From positions 558,001-622,000 of the forward strand of contig NZ_JAQGCZ010000004.1 of the NCBI RefSeq assembly GCF_027706845.1: a stretch of DNA of 64,000 nt, written 5' to 3'. The DNA comes from Mycolicibacterium sp. BiH015 (GTDB lineage Bacteria; Actinomycetota; Actinomycetes; Mycobacteriales; Mycobacteriaceae). Shown here one piece after another: positions 1 to 9,131 of this stretch. A program made the translations under genes and the position numbers. The notes under the pieces are model-generated. The model searched no databases, was not told the origin of the DNA, and saw only the letters and a program-made list of their open reading frames with translations. How positions within the stretch are numbered: position 1 is the first letter of the stretch; every line of letters begins with the position of its first letter.

Positions 1-1
1 T

Positions 2-1543
2 CGCTTCTCCTGCGAACCGTATCGGCCGGACGCTTTCTTCGCCCAGGCCGCCGAGCTGGGCCTGGGCATCGAACTGGAACAGGCGATCGTGGCCCGCGTC
101 GTGAAGACGATGCCGACGTTGCCGCCCGACGCATTCGTCGCGATCAACATCTCGCCTGCGGCCGCCCTGGTGCTGCCGTGGGACGAACTGCTCGCGCCGG
201 CCGACAGATCGCGCATCGTTCTCGAAATCACCGAACACAGCGCAGTCCCGGACTACGAGGCCCTCGACGACGTCATGGAGGAGTGTCGAAGTTACGGCAT
301 GCGCGTTGCCGTCGACGACGTCGGTGCCGGCTTCGCATCGTTCTCCCACGTACTAGAGCTGGGGCCGGAGTTCGTCAAGATCGACCAGTCGATCACGCGC
401 AACATCGATGTCGACGACGCCCGCCGCCGGCTCGCGCAGGCCATCGCGGAGTTCGCAGGACAGATCGGCGCCACGGTGATCGCCGAGGGTGTGGAGACCC
501 AGGGTGAGCTCGACGCCGTCAGCGCCGCAGGAATCTCACTGGCGCAAGGCTTTTACCTCAGTCGCCCCAAACCGTTCGAGCACGGATTCCCGCCCGCTGA
601 GGTCAGCGCAACACCGTCGGATCCGATGCAATCGGCAGCCGTTGATCTTCTCGGCGAGCGGCGCTTCGAGCTCGCTCTGGCGCACTCGCCGATCGGAATG
701 TGCGTCGTCGGGCTGGACGGAACATTCCTGCGGACCAACCGGGCGTTGCGCACCATGCTCGGGTACAACCGAAAAGCCATGCAGAAGCTGACTTTTCAGG
801 ACATCACCCATCCCGACGACCTGCAGCTGGACCTCACGCTGGTCAACGAATGCCTGGAGGGGCGACGACGCTCCTTCCGCATGGACAAGCGATACATCGC
901 CTCTGACGGCCGCATCGTCTGGGGCGCCCTGACCGCGGTGCTGGTGCACGCTCCTCGTGACCGGCCGCAGTGCTTCGTCTCGCAGATCGTCGACGTGACT
1001 GCCGAGAGGGAACGCGAGGCCGAACTTGCCCGCCAGGCGAACACCGATCAGCTCACGTCCATCGCGAACCGCTCCGCCGCATGGCGCCGGCTTGAGGAAT
1101 TGGACGCCGAAGGCAAGGGCTACGGCGTCCTGTTCTGCGACATCGAGCGCTTCAAAGCCGTCAACGACCGCAACGGCCACCATGCCGGTGATCGGCTGCT
1201 GGTCGCCGTCGCCGGCCGCCTGCTCGCGGCCATCGGTGGCGACGGTATGGTGGCCCGCTGGGGTGGCGACGAATTCTTGGTAATTACAACATCTTTCGAC
1301 GACCACAGCCTCGCCTCGCTGGCCCGCCGGATCAGCGATGAGCTCGACAGTGTGCCGATCTCATTGCCCGACGGGACCGTGCTTCCGGTTGTCCTGACGA
1401 TCGGCTCGGCATCGCACCGTCCCGGCGACGGCCGCTCCATCGACTCCGTGCTCGATCGAGCGGACCACGCGATGTACGACCAGCGTCGACATCGAAGCCG
1501 CTCCGGCCGTCGAGGTCCGGGTGGGCTCGTGCGGCGCGCCTAG
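2..1543 (+). CDS. EAL-PAS-GGDEF cyclic-di-GMP signalling protein (5' end outside window)
   Basis: Probable bifunctional c-di-GMP enzyme: the EAL domain would hydrolyse and the GGDEF domain would make c-di-GMP. The frame is open to the first base of the window, so the N-terminus and the EAL signature itself lie upstream; a GTG at 89 falls inside the EAL fold and is not the real start. In the visible 513 residues I see EAL-domain motifs LEITE (74-78), AVDDVG (103-108), KID (126-128) and EGVE (162-165), then a PAS/PAC sensor (about 226-330), then GGDEF with the motif WGGDEF intact (420-425) and the metal Asp in FCDIERF. No RxxD inhibitory site precedes GGDEF. The order EAL-PAS-GGDEF is the reverse of the common GGDEF-EAL order. 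Its TAG stop overlaps the stop of the next, convergent gene in the sequence CTAG. Confidence 0.9.
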   Translation, partial: RFSCEPYRPDAFFAQAAELGLGIELEQAIVARVVKTMPTLPPDAFVAINISPAAALVLPWDELLAPADRSRIVLEITEHSAVPDYEALDDVMEECRSYGMRVAVDDVGAGFASFSHVLELGPEFVKIDQSITRNIDVDDARRRLAQAIAEFAGQIGATVIAEGVETQGELDAVSAAGISLAQGFYLSRPKPFEHGFPPAEVSATPSDPMQSAAVDLLGERRFELALAHSPIGMCVVGLDGTFLRTNRALRTMLGYNRKAMQKLTFQDITHPDDLQLDLTLVNECLEGRRRSFRMDKRYIASDGRIVWGALTAVLVHAPRDRPQCFVSQIVDVTAEREREAELARQANTDQLTSIANRSAAWRRLEELDAEGKGYGVLFCDIERFKAVNDRNGHHAGDRLLVAVAGRLLAAIGGDGMVARWGGDEFLVITTSFDDHSLASLARRISDELDSVPISLPDGTVLPVVLTIGSASHRPGDGRSIDSVLDRADHAMYDQRRHRSRSGRRGPGGLVRRA

Positions 1544-1809
1544 GGCGTCTCTGATACCCGTGCTGCGAGGTCGACAACATGCGGCCCGAGGTACTGCACC
1601 TGGCCGAGTCGGACCAACTTCTCGGCGAATTCCTTAGGCAGTCGCTGTCCGTCCGTGCGATCGATCGCCTCCAGGACGGTTTCCAGAGCCTCGATGTAAT
1701 CACCGATTCCCAGCCGCACGAACACAATATTGAGTTCGGCAACGGTCAGGCTCGGGCGGCCGTATTCGGCCACATCCCATGCCACATTGCTCAACTCGGA
1801 ACTATCCAT
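1540..1809 (-). CDS. Small conserved-looking hypothetical protein, 89 aa
   Basis: I do not recognise this protein. It is acidic, probably mostly helical, with no membrane segment and no cysteine. The ATG at 1809 is chosen because the reading frame upstream is low-complexity Ser/Arg and because a purine-rich stretch (GGTGGTCGAGA on the minus strand) precedes it; an in-frame start at 1890 would add 27 unlikely residues. The stop codon overlaps the stop of the c-di-GMP gene, so the pair is convergent with no room for an intergenic terminator. Confidence 0.6.
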   Translation of the reverse strand: MDSSELSNVAWDVAEYGRPSLTVAELNIVFVRLGIGDYIEALETVLEAIDRTDGQRLPKEFAEKLVRLGQVQYLGPHVVDLAARVSETP

Positions 1810-1898
1810 AGACCATTCTCGACCACCTGGGCTCTGATTGCTCGCCGAGCGGCTGCTCTTGCTCGCATGCCGGTCTGAGTCAGGGTGCACCGATGATC

Positions 1899-2240
1899 TC
1901 AGTCACCACCGCCGCCGCCCCCGCCGCCACCGTCGCCTCCGCCGCCGAAATCACTCGATCCGCCGAAGTCGCCGAAGCCGAAGTCGTTTCCGCCGTGGTC
2001 GCCCGAGAGGCCGAAACCGCTGAAGCTGCCGAAGTGCAGCGTGGTGCTGCTGCCGGGGTGCCATGGGCCGCCCTGCGTGTAATAGGGCGCCGAGGCGATC
2101 GCGGCCAAGCCGATGACACCGAACACCGAGCCCAGCACCGCCCACATCACCACGTTGCGGCCCTTCCTGTGCGCGATCAACGCAGCCGGAACCCCACACA
2201 GCGCCCACAGCACGAAGGCAACCATCACCAGTGCGAACAT
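1899..2240 (-). CDS. Small two-TM membrane protein with Gly-rich tail, 113 aa
   Basis: Unrecognised. Two hydrophobic helices (about residues 3-23 and 31-50) are followed by a Tyr/Pro linker and then a low-complexity Gly/Phe/Ser/Asp tail that ends in about 20 residues of nearly pure Gly and Asp. Such tails are common in small actinobacterial envelope proteins, but no function can be assigned. The reverse strand over the tail reads as a long Ala-rich frame; this is a by-product of the GCC/GGC repeats, not a second gene. Confidence 0.6.
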   Translation of the reverse strand: MFALVMVAFVLWALCGVPAALIAHRKGRNVVMWAVLGSVFGVIGLAAIASAPYYTQGGPWHPGSSTTLHFGSFSGFGLSGDHGGNDFGFGDFGGSSDFGGGGDGGGGGGGGGD

Positions 2241-2363
2241 GAGGTCACAGTAGGGGCAGCGACGCCGCTACCGATCCCAAACTGCGCGCTCGGCGACGGC
2301 GAACGAGCGCTCCCGCACGCCCGAATACGGCGTGTCGACGTGCAGACACGCGCGCTCGCGGGG

Positions 2364-2942
2364 CTAAATCAGGTGGCGGCCAAGGATTTCCAACGAAATC
2401 TGCAATTCAGCCTCGGGCAGCGGAGTGTTGTGCGCGGCGGCGATCAACACTCCGACGATCGCCCCGGCGATCACCCGCCGCTCGGCTCGGTCCTCCGGTG
2501 CGTCGGGCCGTGCCGCGAGTGCGTCGGTCATCAGGTCGATCGTCCGGACGTATGCCGCGTACAACAGACCGCGAGCCTCGGGGGTCGCGTACAGCAAGCG
2601 CTCGCCCACGAGCGCGTCCTCACGCTGCTCGAGGCTGAGACCACCGAACACCTTGGCGAGGGCGTGCCGATATGCCTCGATGATCGTCATCTCACTGGGC
2701 GCGGCGGCGAACGCCTCGACGATCGGTGAAATCTGATCGTCGGAAAGCAGCAACGCCTCCTTCACCCCGAAGTAGCGATAGAACGTGCGGGGCGAGACGT
2801 CGGCGGCGTTGGCGATCTGCTCGATCGTGGTGTTCGTGTAACCGTACTTTTCGAAGAGCCGGAATGCCTCGCGGCGGATCGCCAGGCGCGTGTGAACCTT
2901 CTTGCGCTCCCGCAAACTCTGCAAAGGAACTGGGTCCACCAT
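2364..2942 (-). CDS. TetR family transcriptional regulator (192 aa)
   Basis: DNA-binding repressor of the TetR type. The N-terminal helix-turn-helix is clear: TTIEQIANAADVSPRTFYRY (about residues 36-55), with a divergent ligand-binding C-terminal domain. ATG 2942 is preferred over an in-frame TTG at 2978, which would add 12 residues outside the domain. It lies head-to-tail with a second, unrelated TetR gene (3015-3620) 72 bp upstream on the same strand. No obvious target gene is adjacent, so ligand and regulon are unknown. Confidence 0.85.
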   Translation of the reverse strand: MVDPVPLQSLRERKKVHTRLAIRREAFRLFEKYGYTNTTIEQIANAADVSPRTFYRYFGVKEALLLSDDQISPIVEAFAAAPSEMTIIEAYRHALAKVFGGLSLEQREDALVGERLLYATPEARGLLYAAYVRTIDLMTDALAARPDAPEDRAERRVIAGAIVGVLIAAAHNTPLPEAELQISLEILGRHLI

Positions 2943-3014
2943 CGCACCAGTGTGAACTATGGGGACTACAAACTCCAAACAGCCTGTGCGCAGGTAAGAA
3001 TTGCGTAAGTCTCG

Positions 3015-3620
3015 TCACACCGTGCGTGGCCCGAGGGCACGTTCGGCAAACTTTAGGACAGGCTTCTCTAAGGCGAGGATCGCGTCGGAGTCGGCGTCGA
3101 CGAGCGCGGTGGTGACGAGCATCGAGATGGAGGCCACCAGCGCCTGGCACGCGAACCGATCGGCTTTGCTGCGAGCCTTGAAAATCTTGGCGACACCGTC
3201 CACGAATTCCTGCTGCAACTCCATCCGGCGGCGCATCGCGTCGGGCCCGGCGGCATAGACCTCCAGGAGATACAACCGCGCTCGGCGCGGATCCAGCGCC
3301 ATGAAGCCGAGATACCGATGCAGCATGAACCCGAAACGCTGCATCGGTGTGCCGGTCGCGGGGATTTCCAGAATGGCGTCGATGACGTAGCCCTGCATGG
3401 TGGCGTAGCCGGCCATGAAGCAGTCGATTTTCGAGTCGAAGTGCTGGTAGAAGGTGGCGCGCGACACTCCGGCGTGCTTGATTAGATCATCGACGGTGGT
3501 GTTGCTGTAACCCTTGGTGCCCATGACCTCGCCGAGCGCCTTGAAGAGCCGCTGCTTCTGGTTGGCGGCGACCTCGTCACGACTGAGGCTGTGTCGCCCC
3601 GACGCGAGCTGCTGGGCCAT
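3015..3620 (-). CDS. TetR family transcriptional regulator (201 aa)
   Basis: TetR repressor with the helix-turn-helix TTVDDLIKHAGVSRATFYQH at about residues 41-60 and an all-helical ligand-binding domain behind it. The ATG at 3620 is well supported: AGAGGAG sits 7 bases upstream on the minus strand. About 105 bp upstream is an inverted repeat (3727-3741) in a locally AT-richer stretch that could be its own operator. Together with the next gene it forms a tandem of two TetR regulators that are not recent duplicates, since the similarity is confined to the HTH. Confidence 0.87.
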   Translation of the reverse strand: MAQQLASGRHSLSRDEVAANQKQRLFKALGEVMGTKGYSNTTVDDLIKHAGVSRATFYQHFDSKIDCFMAGYATMQGYVIDAILEIPATGTPMQRFGFMLHRYLGFMALDPRRARLYLLEVYAAGPDAMRRRMELQQEFVDGVAKIFKARSKADRFACQALVASISMLVTTALVDADSDAILALEKPVLKFAERALGPRTV

Positions 3621-3726
3621 GCAAGTGCTCCTCTGCAGTTTTCTGAGACGGAGTATAGGGCGAGCCGACCAGCGAGTTCCGGACCCCCGAAGCGGTAACC
3701 AACAGGCAACTTTTCAAGAACTCGTT

Positions 3727-3741
3727 CGTTCATCAAGAACG
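3727..3741. promoter_or_regulatory. Inverted repeat, possible TetR operator/promoter region
   Basis: CGTTC-ATCAA-GAACG is a perfect 5-bp inverted repeat with a 5-base spacer, in an AT-richer patch (3700-3765) upstream of the TetR gene at 3015-3620. A second CAAGAAC copy lies 20 bases to the left. Position and symmetry suit an autoregulatory operator, but the arms are short and chance cannot be excluded. Confidence 0.35.
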
Positions 3742-3842
3742 TATTTGTTTATGTACGATAACCGTGGTTGCGCTCGGCCAAGCCGTCGAGAGGTACGCAC
3801 ATCGAGGGGTTGGGCGGGCCTGGGGGAGGCGCGCCGGTCTCG

Positions 3843-3872
3843 GGTGATCCGCGCTGGGGAGGACGGATCACC
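3843..3872 (-). terminator. Hairpin downstream of the haloacid dehalogenase gene
   Basis: GGTGATCC (3843-3850) and GGATCACC (3865-3872) form a perfect 8-bp stem with a 14-base loop. It starts 23 bases after the stop of the dehalogenase gene on the minus strand. There is no T-run after it, so it would be a U-tail-less actinobacterial type of terminator, if it works at all. The rest of the 275-bp gap 3621-3895 shows only the possible operator noted above. Confidence 0.4.
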
Positions 3873-3895
3873 GGGGCCGGCGGCGTGACTTGTTT

Positions 3896-4570
3896 TCAGT
3901 TGCCGAGTTGGCGGGCGAGGTCTCGCAGGTCGGTGGCGACGATGTCAGGCAGCAGTGTGTCCGCGGCCCGCATCGCCGCATTCCCCGGACGGGTGATCAG
4001 GGCCCCGCGCATACCGGTCGCCTGGGCTCCGATCGTGTCCCAGGCATGAGCGGCGACCATCAGACAGTCGTCGGGCCGCACGGCCAGCTCGCGGCACACC
4101 TGCACGTAGACCTCCGGACTCGGTTTGAAGGCCCGGCACGGATCGACACTGAACTGCCGCTCGAAGTAGCCTCCGAGTCCCGCGTTGTCGAGCGGGCTGG
4201 GCTTGTCCGGATTCGTCGGCGAGTTCGTCAACGTCACGAGCCGCAGGCCCTGCGCGCGGAGTGATTCCAGACCGTCGACGACATCCGGGTGCGCCGGCAT
4301 GTGCGACATGGCCGCGGCCAGGTGGTCCAGTTGGGCGTCGGTGACGGTGACGCCGCGGATCTCGGCCAGCATCTGGGCGACGGCCCGGCCCAGAGTGAAG
4401 AAGTCGACGTACTGCTGTGACACCGTGAGGGTCATCGAGTACAGCACCAACTGCGCGAACCATTCACGCAGCGACGCCGGATCCGAATAGATCTCCTCGA
4501 ACACCGGCGCCAGTGCCTCGATGTCGAGCAGCGTCTCGTTGACGTCGAAGATGACCACGCGGTTCACCAC
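3896..4570 (-). CDS. Type II haloacid dehalogenase-like HAD hydrolase (224 aa)
   Basis: Member of the (S)-2-haloacid dehalogenase branch of the HAD superfamily, which hydrolyses the carbon-halogen bond of short 2-haloacids through an Asp-ester intermediate. Motif I is FDVNETLLD with nucleophile Asp9; motif II is the Thr/Asn of TLTNS; motif III includes the Lys of FKPSPEVY; the acidic motif is AAHAWDTIGA. Length matches the family (about 220-240 aa). Start is GTG 4570. It is divergent from the MOSC-reductase gene, with 66 bp between start codons that must hold both promoters. Substrate is not determined; many members are phosphatases or have no known substrate. Confidence 0.85.
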   Translation of the reverse strand: MVNRVVIFDVNETLLDIEALAPVFEEIYSDPASLREWFAQLVLYSMTLTVSQQYVDFFTLGRAVAQMLAEIRGVTVTDAQLDHLAAAMSHMPAHPDVVDGLESLRAQGLRLVTLTNSPTNPDKPSPLDNAGLGGYFERQFSVDPCRAFKPSPEVYVQVCRELAVRPDDCLMVAAHAWDTIGAQATGMRGALITRPGNAAMRAADTLLPDIVATDLRDLARQLGN

Positions 4571-4636
4571 AACAGGTTATCGCCTGACCGGTAGTCTGAG
4601 CCGAACCCATTGTGCGGAGGACGGCGGTGAGCCCCT

Positions 4637-6340
4637 GTGCCCGAGGACATCTCACGAGTCGGCCGGCTCACTTCGGTCAATGTCGGAATGCCTGCGAACG
4701 TCTCCTGGCAGGGCCGCGACATTCACACCGGCATCTGGAAGCACCCGGTGGATGGCCCCGTCATGGTGCGCACCCTCAACCTCGACGGCGACGGGCAGGG
4801 TGATCTCAACGGCCACGGGGGCGAGAACCGCGCAGTCCTCGTCTATCAGAACGCCTCTTACGACTACTGGAAGTCCCACCTCGGCCGCGACGACCTGACG
4901 GCGGGCAGCTTCGGGGAGAATTTCACCGTTGACGGCCTGCCCGACGACGAGGTGTGCATCGGCGACCGTTACCGCGTCGGCGAGGCCGAGTTCGAGGTCA
5001 CGCAGCCGCGGGTGACGTGCTTCCGGGTCGGGATGCGGCTCGACGAGCCACGGATGCCCAACCTGTTGGTCGCCCATCACCGGCCCGGCTTCTACCTCAG
5101 GGTGATCCGCGAAGGGCACGTGGCCGCCGGTGACGACATCGTCCTCCTCAGCCGTGGCCGACACGCGTTGTCGGTGGCCGACACCGACGCGCTGCTGTAC
5201 CTGCCCGGCCGCGATCCGGCACTGCTGCGCAAGGCTGTCGACATCCCGGCATTGAGCCCGGGGTGGGTGCAGTCGTTTCGGGACCTGCTGCAGCCGGCGC
5301 CTTCGGTGACGTTGGCGTGGAACGGTTTTCGCACTCTGCGCGTACGCGGCACCCGCCATGAGACCGCCGACGTGCTCTCGCTGCTACTCGAGGCCGACGA
5401 CGGGAACCCGCTGCCGGTGGCGCAGGCCGGTCAGTACCTGCCGATCCGAATCGACGGAGCCGCCGACCCCGCACCGCTGCGCAGCTATTCGCTGTCCACG
5501 TACTCCACCGACGGCACCTACCGCATCAGCGTCAAGCGAGACGTGCACGGGCTCGCCAGCGCATGGCTGCACGACCACATCCGGACCGGGTCGACGCTCC
5601 ATGCTGCCGCCCCGCGCGGCGACTTCGTTCTCGCCGAGGAGGATCGGCCCGTCGTGCTGCTCTCGGCCGGCGTGGGCAGCACACCCGTGCTGGCGATGCT
5701 GCATCGGCTGGCGGCCGAGCAGAGCCCCCGTCGAGTGGTCTGGGTGCACACCACCCGAGACCGTGCCTCGCATGCGTTCGCCGACGAGGTGGACGCATTG
5801 ATCGCGTCATTGCCCGACGCTGCCGCGCATCACGTGTACACCGCCGACGGGCCACGCCTGTCCGCCGCGTCGCTCGCCGCGCTGCGATTGCCGACCGATG
5901 CGGCGGTGTACATGTGCGGGCCGGACGCCTTCATGGTCGGCATGCGGGAAGCGTTGGTGAACAACGGTTTCGACCAGGCAAGTATCCGTAGCGAGTTGTT
6001 CGGCGCCCGGCCGCGGATCAATCCCGGCGCCGTCGATGCACCCGCGGAGGTGCCGCCGCATGCTCCCGATGGCGCGCCGGGCACCGGTCCTGCGGTGACG
6101 TTCTCGCGGAGCGGGTTGACGGCGCACTGGTCGCCACGCTTCACGAGCCTGCTCGAGTTCGCCGAGGCGTGTGACGTCCCGACCCGGTACTCGTGCCGGA
6201 GCGGCGTCTGCCACATCTGCGTCACCGAGGTGGTGTCCGGGACCGTCGACTATGCGCAAGAGCCTCTGGACGAGCCGCCCGCGGGCTCGGTGCTCGTGTG
6301 TTCGGCGGTGCCGAGGACGGAACTCGTCCTCGACCTCTGA
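4637..6340 (+). CDS. MOSC domain fused to ferredoxin-type FAD/NAD reductase with 2Fe-2S domain (567 aa)
   Basis: Multidomain redox protein. Residues 1-165 form a MOSC domain (YiiM-like) with FGENFT (92-97) and the conserved molybdenum-ligand-type Cys128 in VTCFR. Residues about 220-460 form a ferredoxin-NADP-reductase module with the FAD motif RSYSLS and the nucleotide-binding LSAGVGSTPVL and MCGPDAF. Residues about 475-567 form a plant-type 2Fe-2S ferredoxin with Cys520, Cys525, Cys528 and Cys555. All three parts are intact, so electrons could run NAD(P)H to FAD to 2Fe-2S to the Mo cofactor, as inferred for N-hydroxylated-base reduction by YcbX/YiiM systems. Start is GTG 4637; GGAGG lies about 16 bases upstream, somewhat far. 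Confidence 0.88.
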   Translation: MPEDISRVGRLTSVNVGMPANVSWQGRDIHTGIWKHPVDGPVMVRTLNLDGDGQGDLNGHGGENRAVLVYQNASYDYWKSHLGRDDLTAGSFGENFTVDGLPDDEVCIGDRYRVGEAEFEVTQPRVTCFRVGMRLDEPRMPNLLVAHHRPGFYLRVIREGHVAAGDDIVLLSRGRHALSVADTDALLYLPGRDPALLRKAVDIPALSPGWVQSFRDLLQPAPSVTLAWNGFRTLRVRGTRHETADVLSLLLEADDGNPLPVAQAGQYLPIRIDGAADPAPLRSYSLSTYSTDGTYRISVKRDVHGLASAWLHDHIRTGSTLHAAAPRGDFVLAEEDRPVVLLSAGVGSTPVLAMLHRLAAEQSPRRVVWVHTTRDRASHAFADEVDALIASLPDAAAHHVYTADGPRLSAASLAALRLPTDAAVYMCGPDAFMVGMREALVNNGFDQASIRSELFGARPRINPGAVDAPAEVPPHAPDGAPGTGPAVTFSRSGLTAHWSPRFTSLLEFAEACDVPTRYSCRSGVCHICVTEVVSGTVDYAQEPLDEPPAGSVLVCSAVPRTELVLDL

Positions 6341-6367
6341 GGACCCGTCAACAGCTGGTGTCGGTGG

Positions 6368-8212
6368 CTACACCGCCGACACGTCGCGCACCGCACCCTT
6401 GTCCGCCGAGAGCGCCAGCGCCGCATAGGCCCTCAACGCCGCCGACACCACCCGCTCGCGATGGCGGGGTCGATACCCGCCACTGGCCTCCAGCGCCGCG
6501 CGGCGACGTTCGAGTTCGTCGTCGGCGACGTCCACCTCGATCGTCCGGTGCGGGATGTCGATCGTGATGAGGTCGCCGTCCTGCACCAGCGCGATGGTGC
6601 CGCCCGCGGCGGCCTCCGGGGAGACGTGCCCGATCGACAGCCCCGACGATCCCCCGGAGAACCGGCCGTCGGTGACCAGTGCGCACACCTTTGCGAGCCC
6701 GCGGCCCTTCAGAAACGAGGTGGGATAGAGCATTTCCTGCATCCCCGGGCCGCCCTTCGGGCCCTCGTAGCGCACCACCACCACGTCGCCGGCCTGCACC
6801 CGGCCGCCCAGAATCGCCTCGACGGCGTCCTCCTGAGACTCGACGACCACGGCAGGGCCCGTGAACGTCAGGATCGACTCGTCGACACCCGCCGTCTTGA
6901 CGATGCAGCCGTCCACCGACAGATTCCCACGTAGCACCGCCAACCCGCCGTCCTCCGAATAGGCATGGCGCACATCGCGGATGCATCCGGTCTCGGCGTC
7001 GGTGTCCAACGAGTCCCAGCGCTCCGACTGGCTGAACGCCGACGCCGACCGCACGCACCCCGGCGCGGCGTGGAACATCTCGACGGCCTCCTCCGAGGCG
7101 GAGCCCCCGCGGATATCCCACCGCCGCAACCACTCCGCCAGCGACGCGGAGTGCACCGAGTGCACCGTCTCATGGAGGTGCCCGCCGCGCCACAGCTCGC
7201 CCAGGATCGCCGGGATGCCACCCGCCCGGTGCACGTCCTCCATCAGGTAATGCCCGTTGGGTGCCACCTTGCACAGGCACGGGATCGCGCGGCTGCGCTT
7301 CTCGATGTCCTCCAGCGTGTAGTCCAATTCGGCCTCCCGCGCGGCCGCCAGCAGATGCAGGATCGTGTTGGTGGACCCGCCCATCGCGATGTCCATCGCC
7401 ATCGCGTTGTCGAACGCATCCCGATTCGCTATGGCGCGCGGCAGCACAGAACCGTCGTCTTCGTCGTAGTAGCGCCGGCACAGCTCCATCACCGTCGCAC
7501 CCGCGTTCTCGTACAGGGCGCGCCGCGCGGTGTGCGTCGCCAACACCGATCCGTTGCCCGGCAGCGCCAGCCCGAGCGCCTCGGTCAGGCAGTTCATCGA
7601 ATTCGCCGTGAACATGCCCGAACACGAACCGCAGGTCGGGCACGCAGACTCCTCGATGCGGGCCAGATCTGGATCGGACACGTCGGTGTTGACGGCGTCG
7701 GCGATCGCGGTGATCAGGTTGAGCCGGGTGCGCACCGTGCCGTCGATCAGCACTGCCGTGCCGCCCTCCATCGGCCCGCCCGACACGAACACCGTCGGGA
7801 TGTTCAGCCGCAGCGCCGCCATCAGCATGCCCGGAGTGATCTTGTCGCAGTTGGAGATACACACCAGCGCGTCGGCGCAGTGCGCGTTGACCATGTACTC
7901 CACGGAGTCGGCGATCAGCTCGCGCGACGGCAGTGAGTAGAGCATCCCGCCGTGACCCATCGCGATGCCGTCGTCGACCGCGATGGTGTTGAACTCGCGC
8001 GGCACGCCCCCGGCGTTCGTGATGGCCTCGGAGACGATGCGGCCGACCGGCTGCAGATGCGTGTGGCCCGGCACGAACTCGGTGAAGCTGTTCGCGACGG
8101 CGACGATCGGCTTGCCGATGTCGGCGCTGTCCACCCCCGCCGCGCGCAGCAGCGAGCGCGCGCCCGCCATGTTCCGACCGTGCGTGACCATACGAGACCT
8201 CAGATGCGGCAT
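6368..8212 (-). CDS. ilvD: Dihydroxy-acid dehydratase
   Basis: Dehydrates 2,3-dihydroxy-isovalerate and -methylvalerate in branched-chain amino acid synthesis. The iron-sulfur-ligand cysteines are visible in [12 protein letters not shown] (Cys122) and [11 protein letters not shown] (Cys191-197), and the C-terminal active-site serine in [11 protein letters not shown] choose ATG 8212, which gives 614 aa and the family N-terminus [19 protein letters not shown]; a TTG at 8299 would add 29 non-homologous residues and overlap the divergent regulator. From memory this is the long E. coli/Corynebacterium type rather than the shorter (about 575 aa) form usual in M. tuberculosis, so it may be a second copy. 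The neighbours are not branched-chain genes. Confidence 0.93.
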   Translation of the reverse strand: MPHLRSRMVTHGRNMAGARSLLRAAGVDSADIGKPIVAVANSFTEFVPGHTHLQPVGRIVSEAITNAGGVPREFNTIAVDDGIAMGHGGMLYSLPSRELIADSVEYMVNAHCADALVCISNCDKITPGMLMAALRLNIPTVFVSGGPMEGGTAVLIDGTVRTRLNLITAIADAVNTDVSDPDLARIEESACPTCGSCSGMFTANSMNCLTEALGLALPGNGSVLATHTARRALYENAGATVMELCRRYYDEDDGSVLPRAIANRDAFDNAMAMDIAMGGSTNTILHLLAAAREAELDYTLEDIEKRSRAIPCLCKVAPNGHYLMEDVHRAGGIPAILGELWRGGHLHETVHSVHSASLAEWLRRWDIRGGSASEEAVEMFHAAPGCVRSASAFSQSERWDSLDTDAETGCIRDVRHAYSEDGGLAVLRGNLSVDGCIVKTAGVDESILTFTGPAVVVESQEDAVEAILGGRVQAGDVVVVRYEGPKGGPGMQEMLYPTSFLKGRGLAKVCALVTDGRFSGGSSGLSIGHVSPEAAAGGTIALVQDGDLITIDIPHRTIEVDVADDELERRRAALEASGGYRPRHRERVVSAALRAYAALALSADKGAVRDVSAV

Positions 8213-8291
8213 GAGGTCTACGTTCGGCCGAACCCGGGGGCCGGGGAAGACGGCGCTGGTACTAGTAGTGCCGGTACTAGCCTTGGCGACA

Positions 8292-9131
8292 GTGAACAAT
8301 CACGTGGACAGACGCGCACAGCAGCGGCTCGCGCTCGGCGAGTTCCTGCGCGCGCGCCGCGAAGCCGTGGTCCGCGCCGACCTCGGTTTGCCGGACCTTC
8401 CACGGGCCCGCACCAGCGGGTTGCGCCGTGAGGAAGTCTCGGTGCAAGCCGGGGTGAGCGTCACCTGGTACACGTGGCTGGAGCAGGGCCGCGACATCAA
8501 CCCGTCCAAGCAGGTGCTCGACGCGGTCGCGCGGGCCCTGCGGTTGTCACCGGCCGAGCACGAATACGTGCTGGCGCTGGGCGGCTACACCGTGGACCCG
8601 GCGCTCACTGACGGTCCGCTGCCCGCGCATGTTCAGCGGTTCCTGGACGCACTGCAGGGCTACCCCGCCTTCGCGCTCACACCCGACTGGGGCATCGCCG
8701 CGTGGAACGCCGCATATGTGGCGCTGTACCCGAACATCGAACGCGTGCCGCCGGCCGACCGCAACCTGCTGTGGCTGGTGTTCATGGATCCGGCGATCCG
8801 CGAGCTGTTGCCCGACTGGGACACCGACAGTAGGCGCTTCCTCGCCGAGTTCCGGGCCGACGCCGGTCCGCGCGTCGGAGAGCCGTCGTACACCTCGCTG
8901 GTGTCGCGGCTGTCGACGGAAAGTGTGCATTTCGCGGATGCGTGGCAGGCCACCGGCATCGAGCGGTTCACCTCCCGCGAACGGCGTTTTCGCCATCCCA
9001 TCGCGGGTGAGCTGCGGCTCGAACACCACCAGGTCGCACCGGTCGACGTGCCCGACATCCAGATCGTGGCCTACCTACCGGTGCCGGGTTCCGTTTCGGC
9101 CGAACGGCTTCGAGAGCTGATGGCGCGGTAG
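8292..9131 (+). CDS. XRE family regulator with MmyB-type ligand-binding domain (279 aa)
   Basis: Transcription regulator. The N-terminal Xre helix-turn-helix contains [20 protein letters not shown] followed by EQGRD (about residues 45-70). The rest is the PAS-like domain typical of actinobacterial MmyB relatives ([15 protein letters not shown], then a region around [11 protein letters not shown]). Starts at GTG 8292 or GTG 8304; no clear ribosome site separates them. It is divergent from ilvD with 79 bp between, so it could regulate ilvD or itself. Its last 61 bases overlap the 3' end of the convergent TetR gene. Confidence 0.85.
   Translation: MNNHVDRRAQQRLALGEFLRARREAVVRADLGLPDLPRARTSGLRREEVSVQAGVSVTWYTWLEQGRDINPSKQVLDAVARALRLSPAEHEYVLALGGYTVDPALTDGPLPAHVQRFLDALQGYPAFALTPDWGIAAWNAAYVALYPNIERVPPADRNLLWLVFMDPAIRELLPDWDTDSRRFLAEFRADAGPRVGEPSYTSLVSRLSTESVHFADAWQATGIERFTSRERRFRHPIAGELRLEHHQVAPVDVPDIQIVAYLPVPGSVSAERLRELMAR

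Noticed and set aside
8213..8299. Extended ilvD start at TTG 8299
   Set aside because: Adds 29 residues not found in the family and overlaps the divergent XRE start region; ATG 8212 gives the exact family N-terminus.
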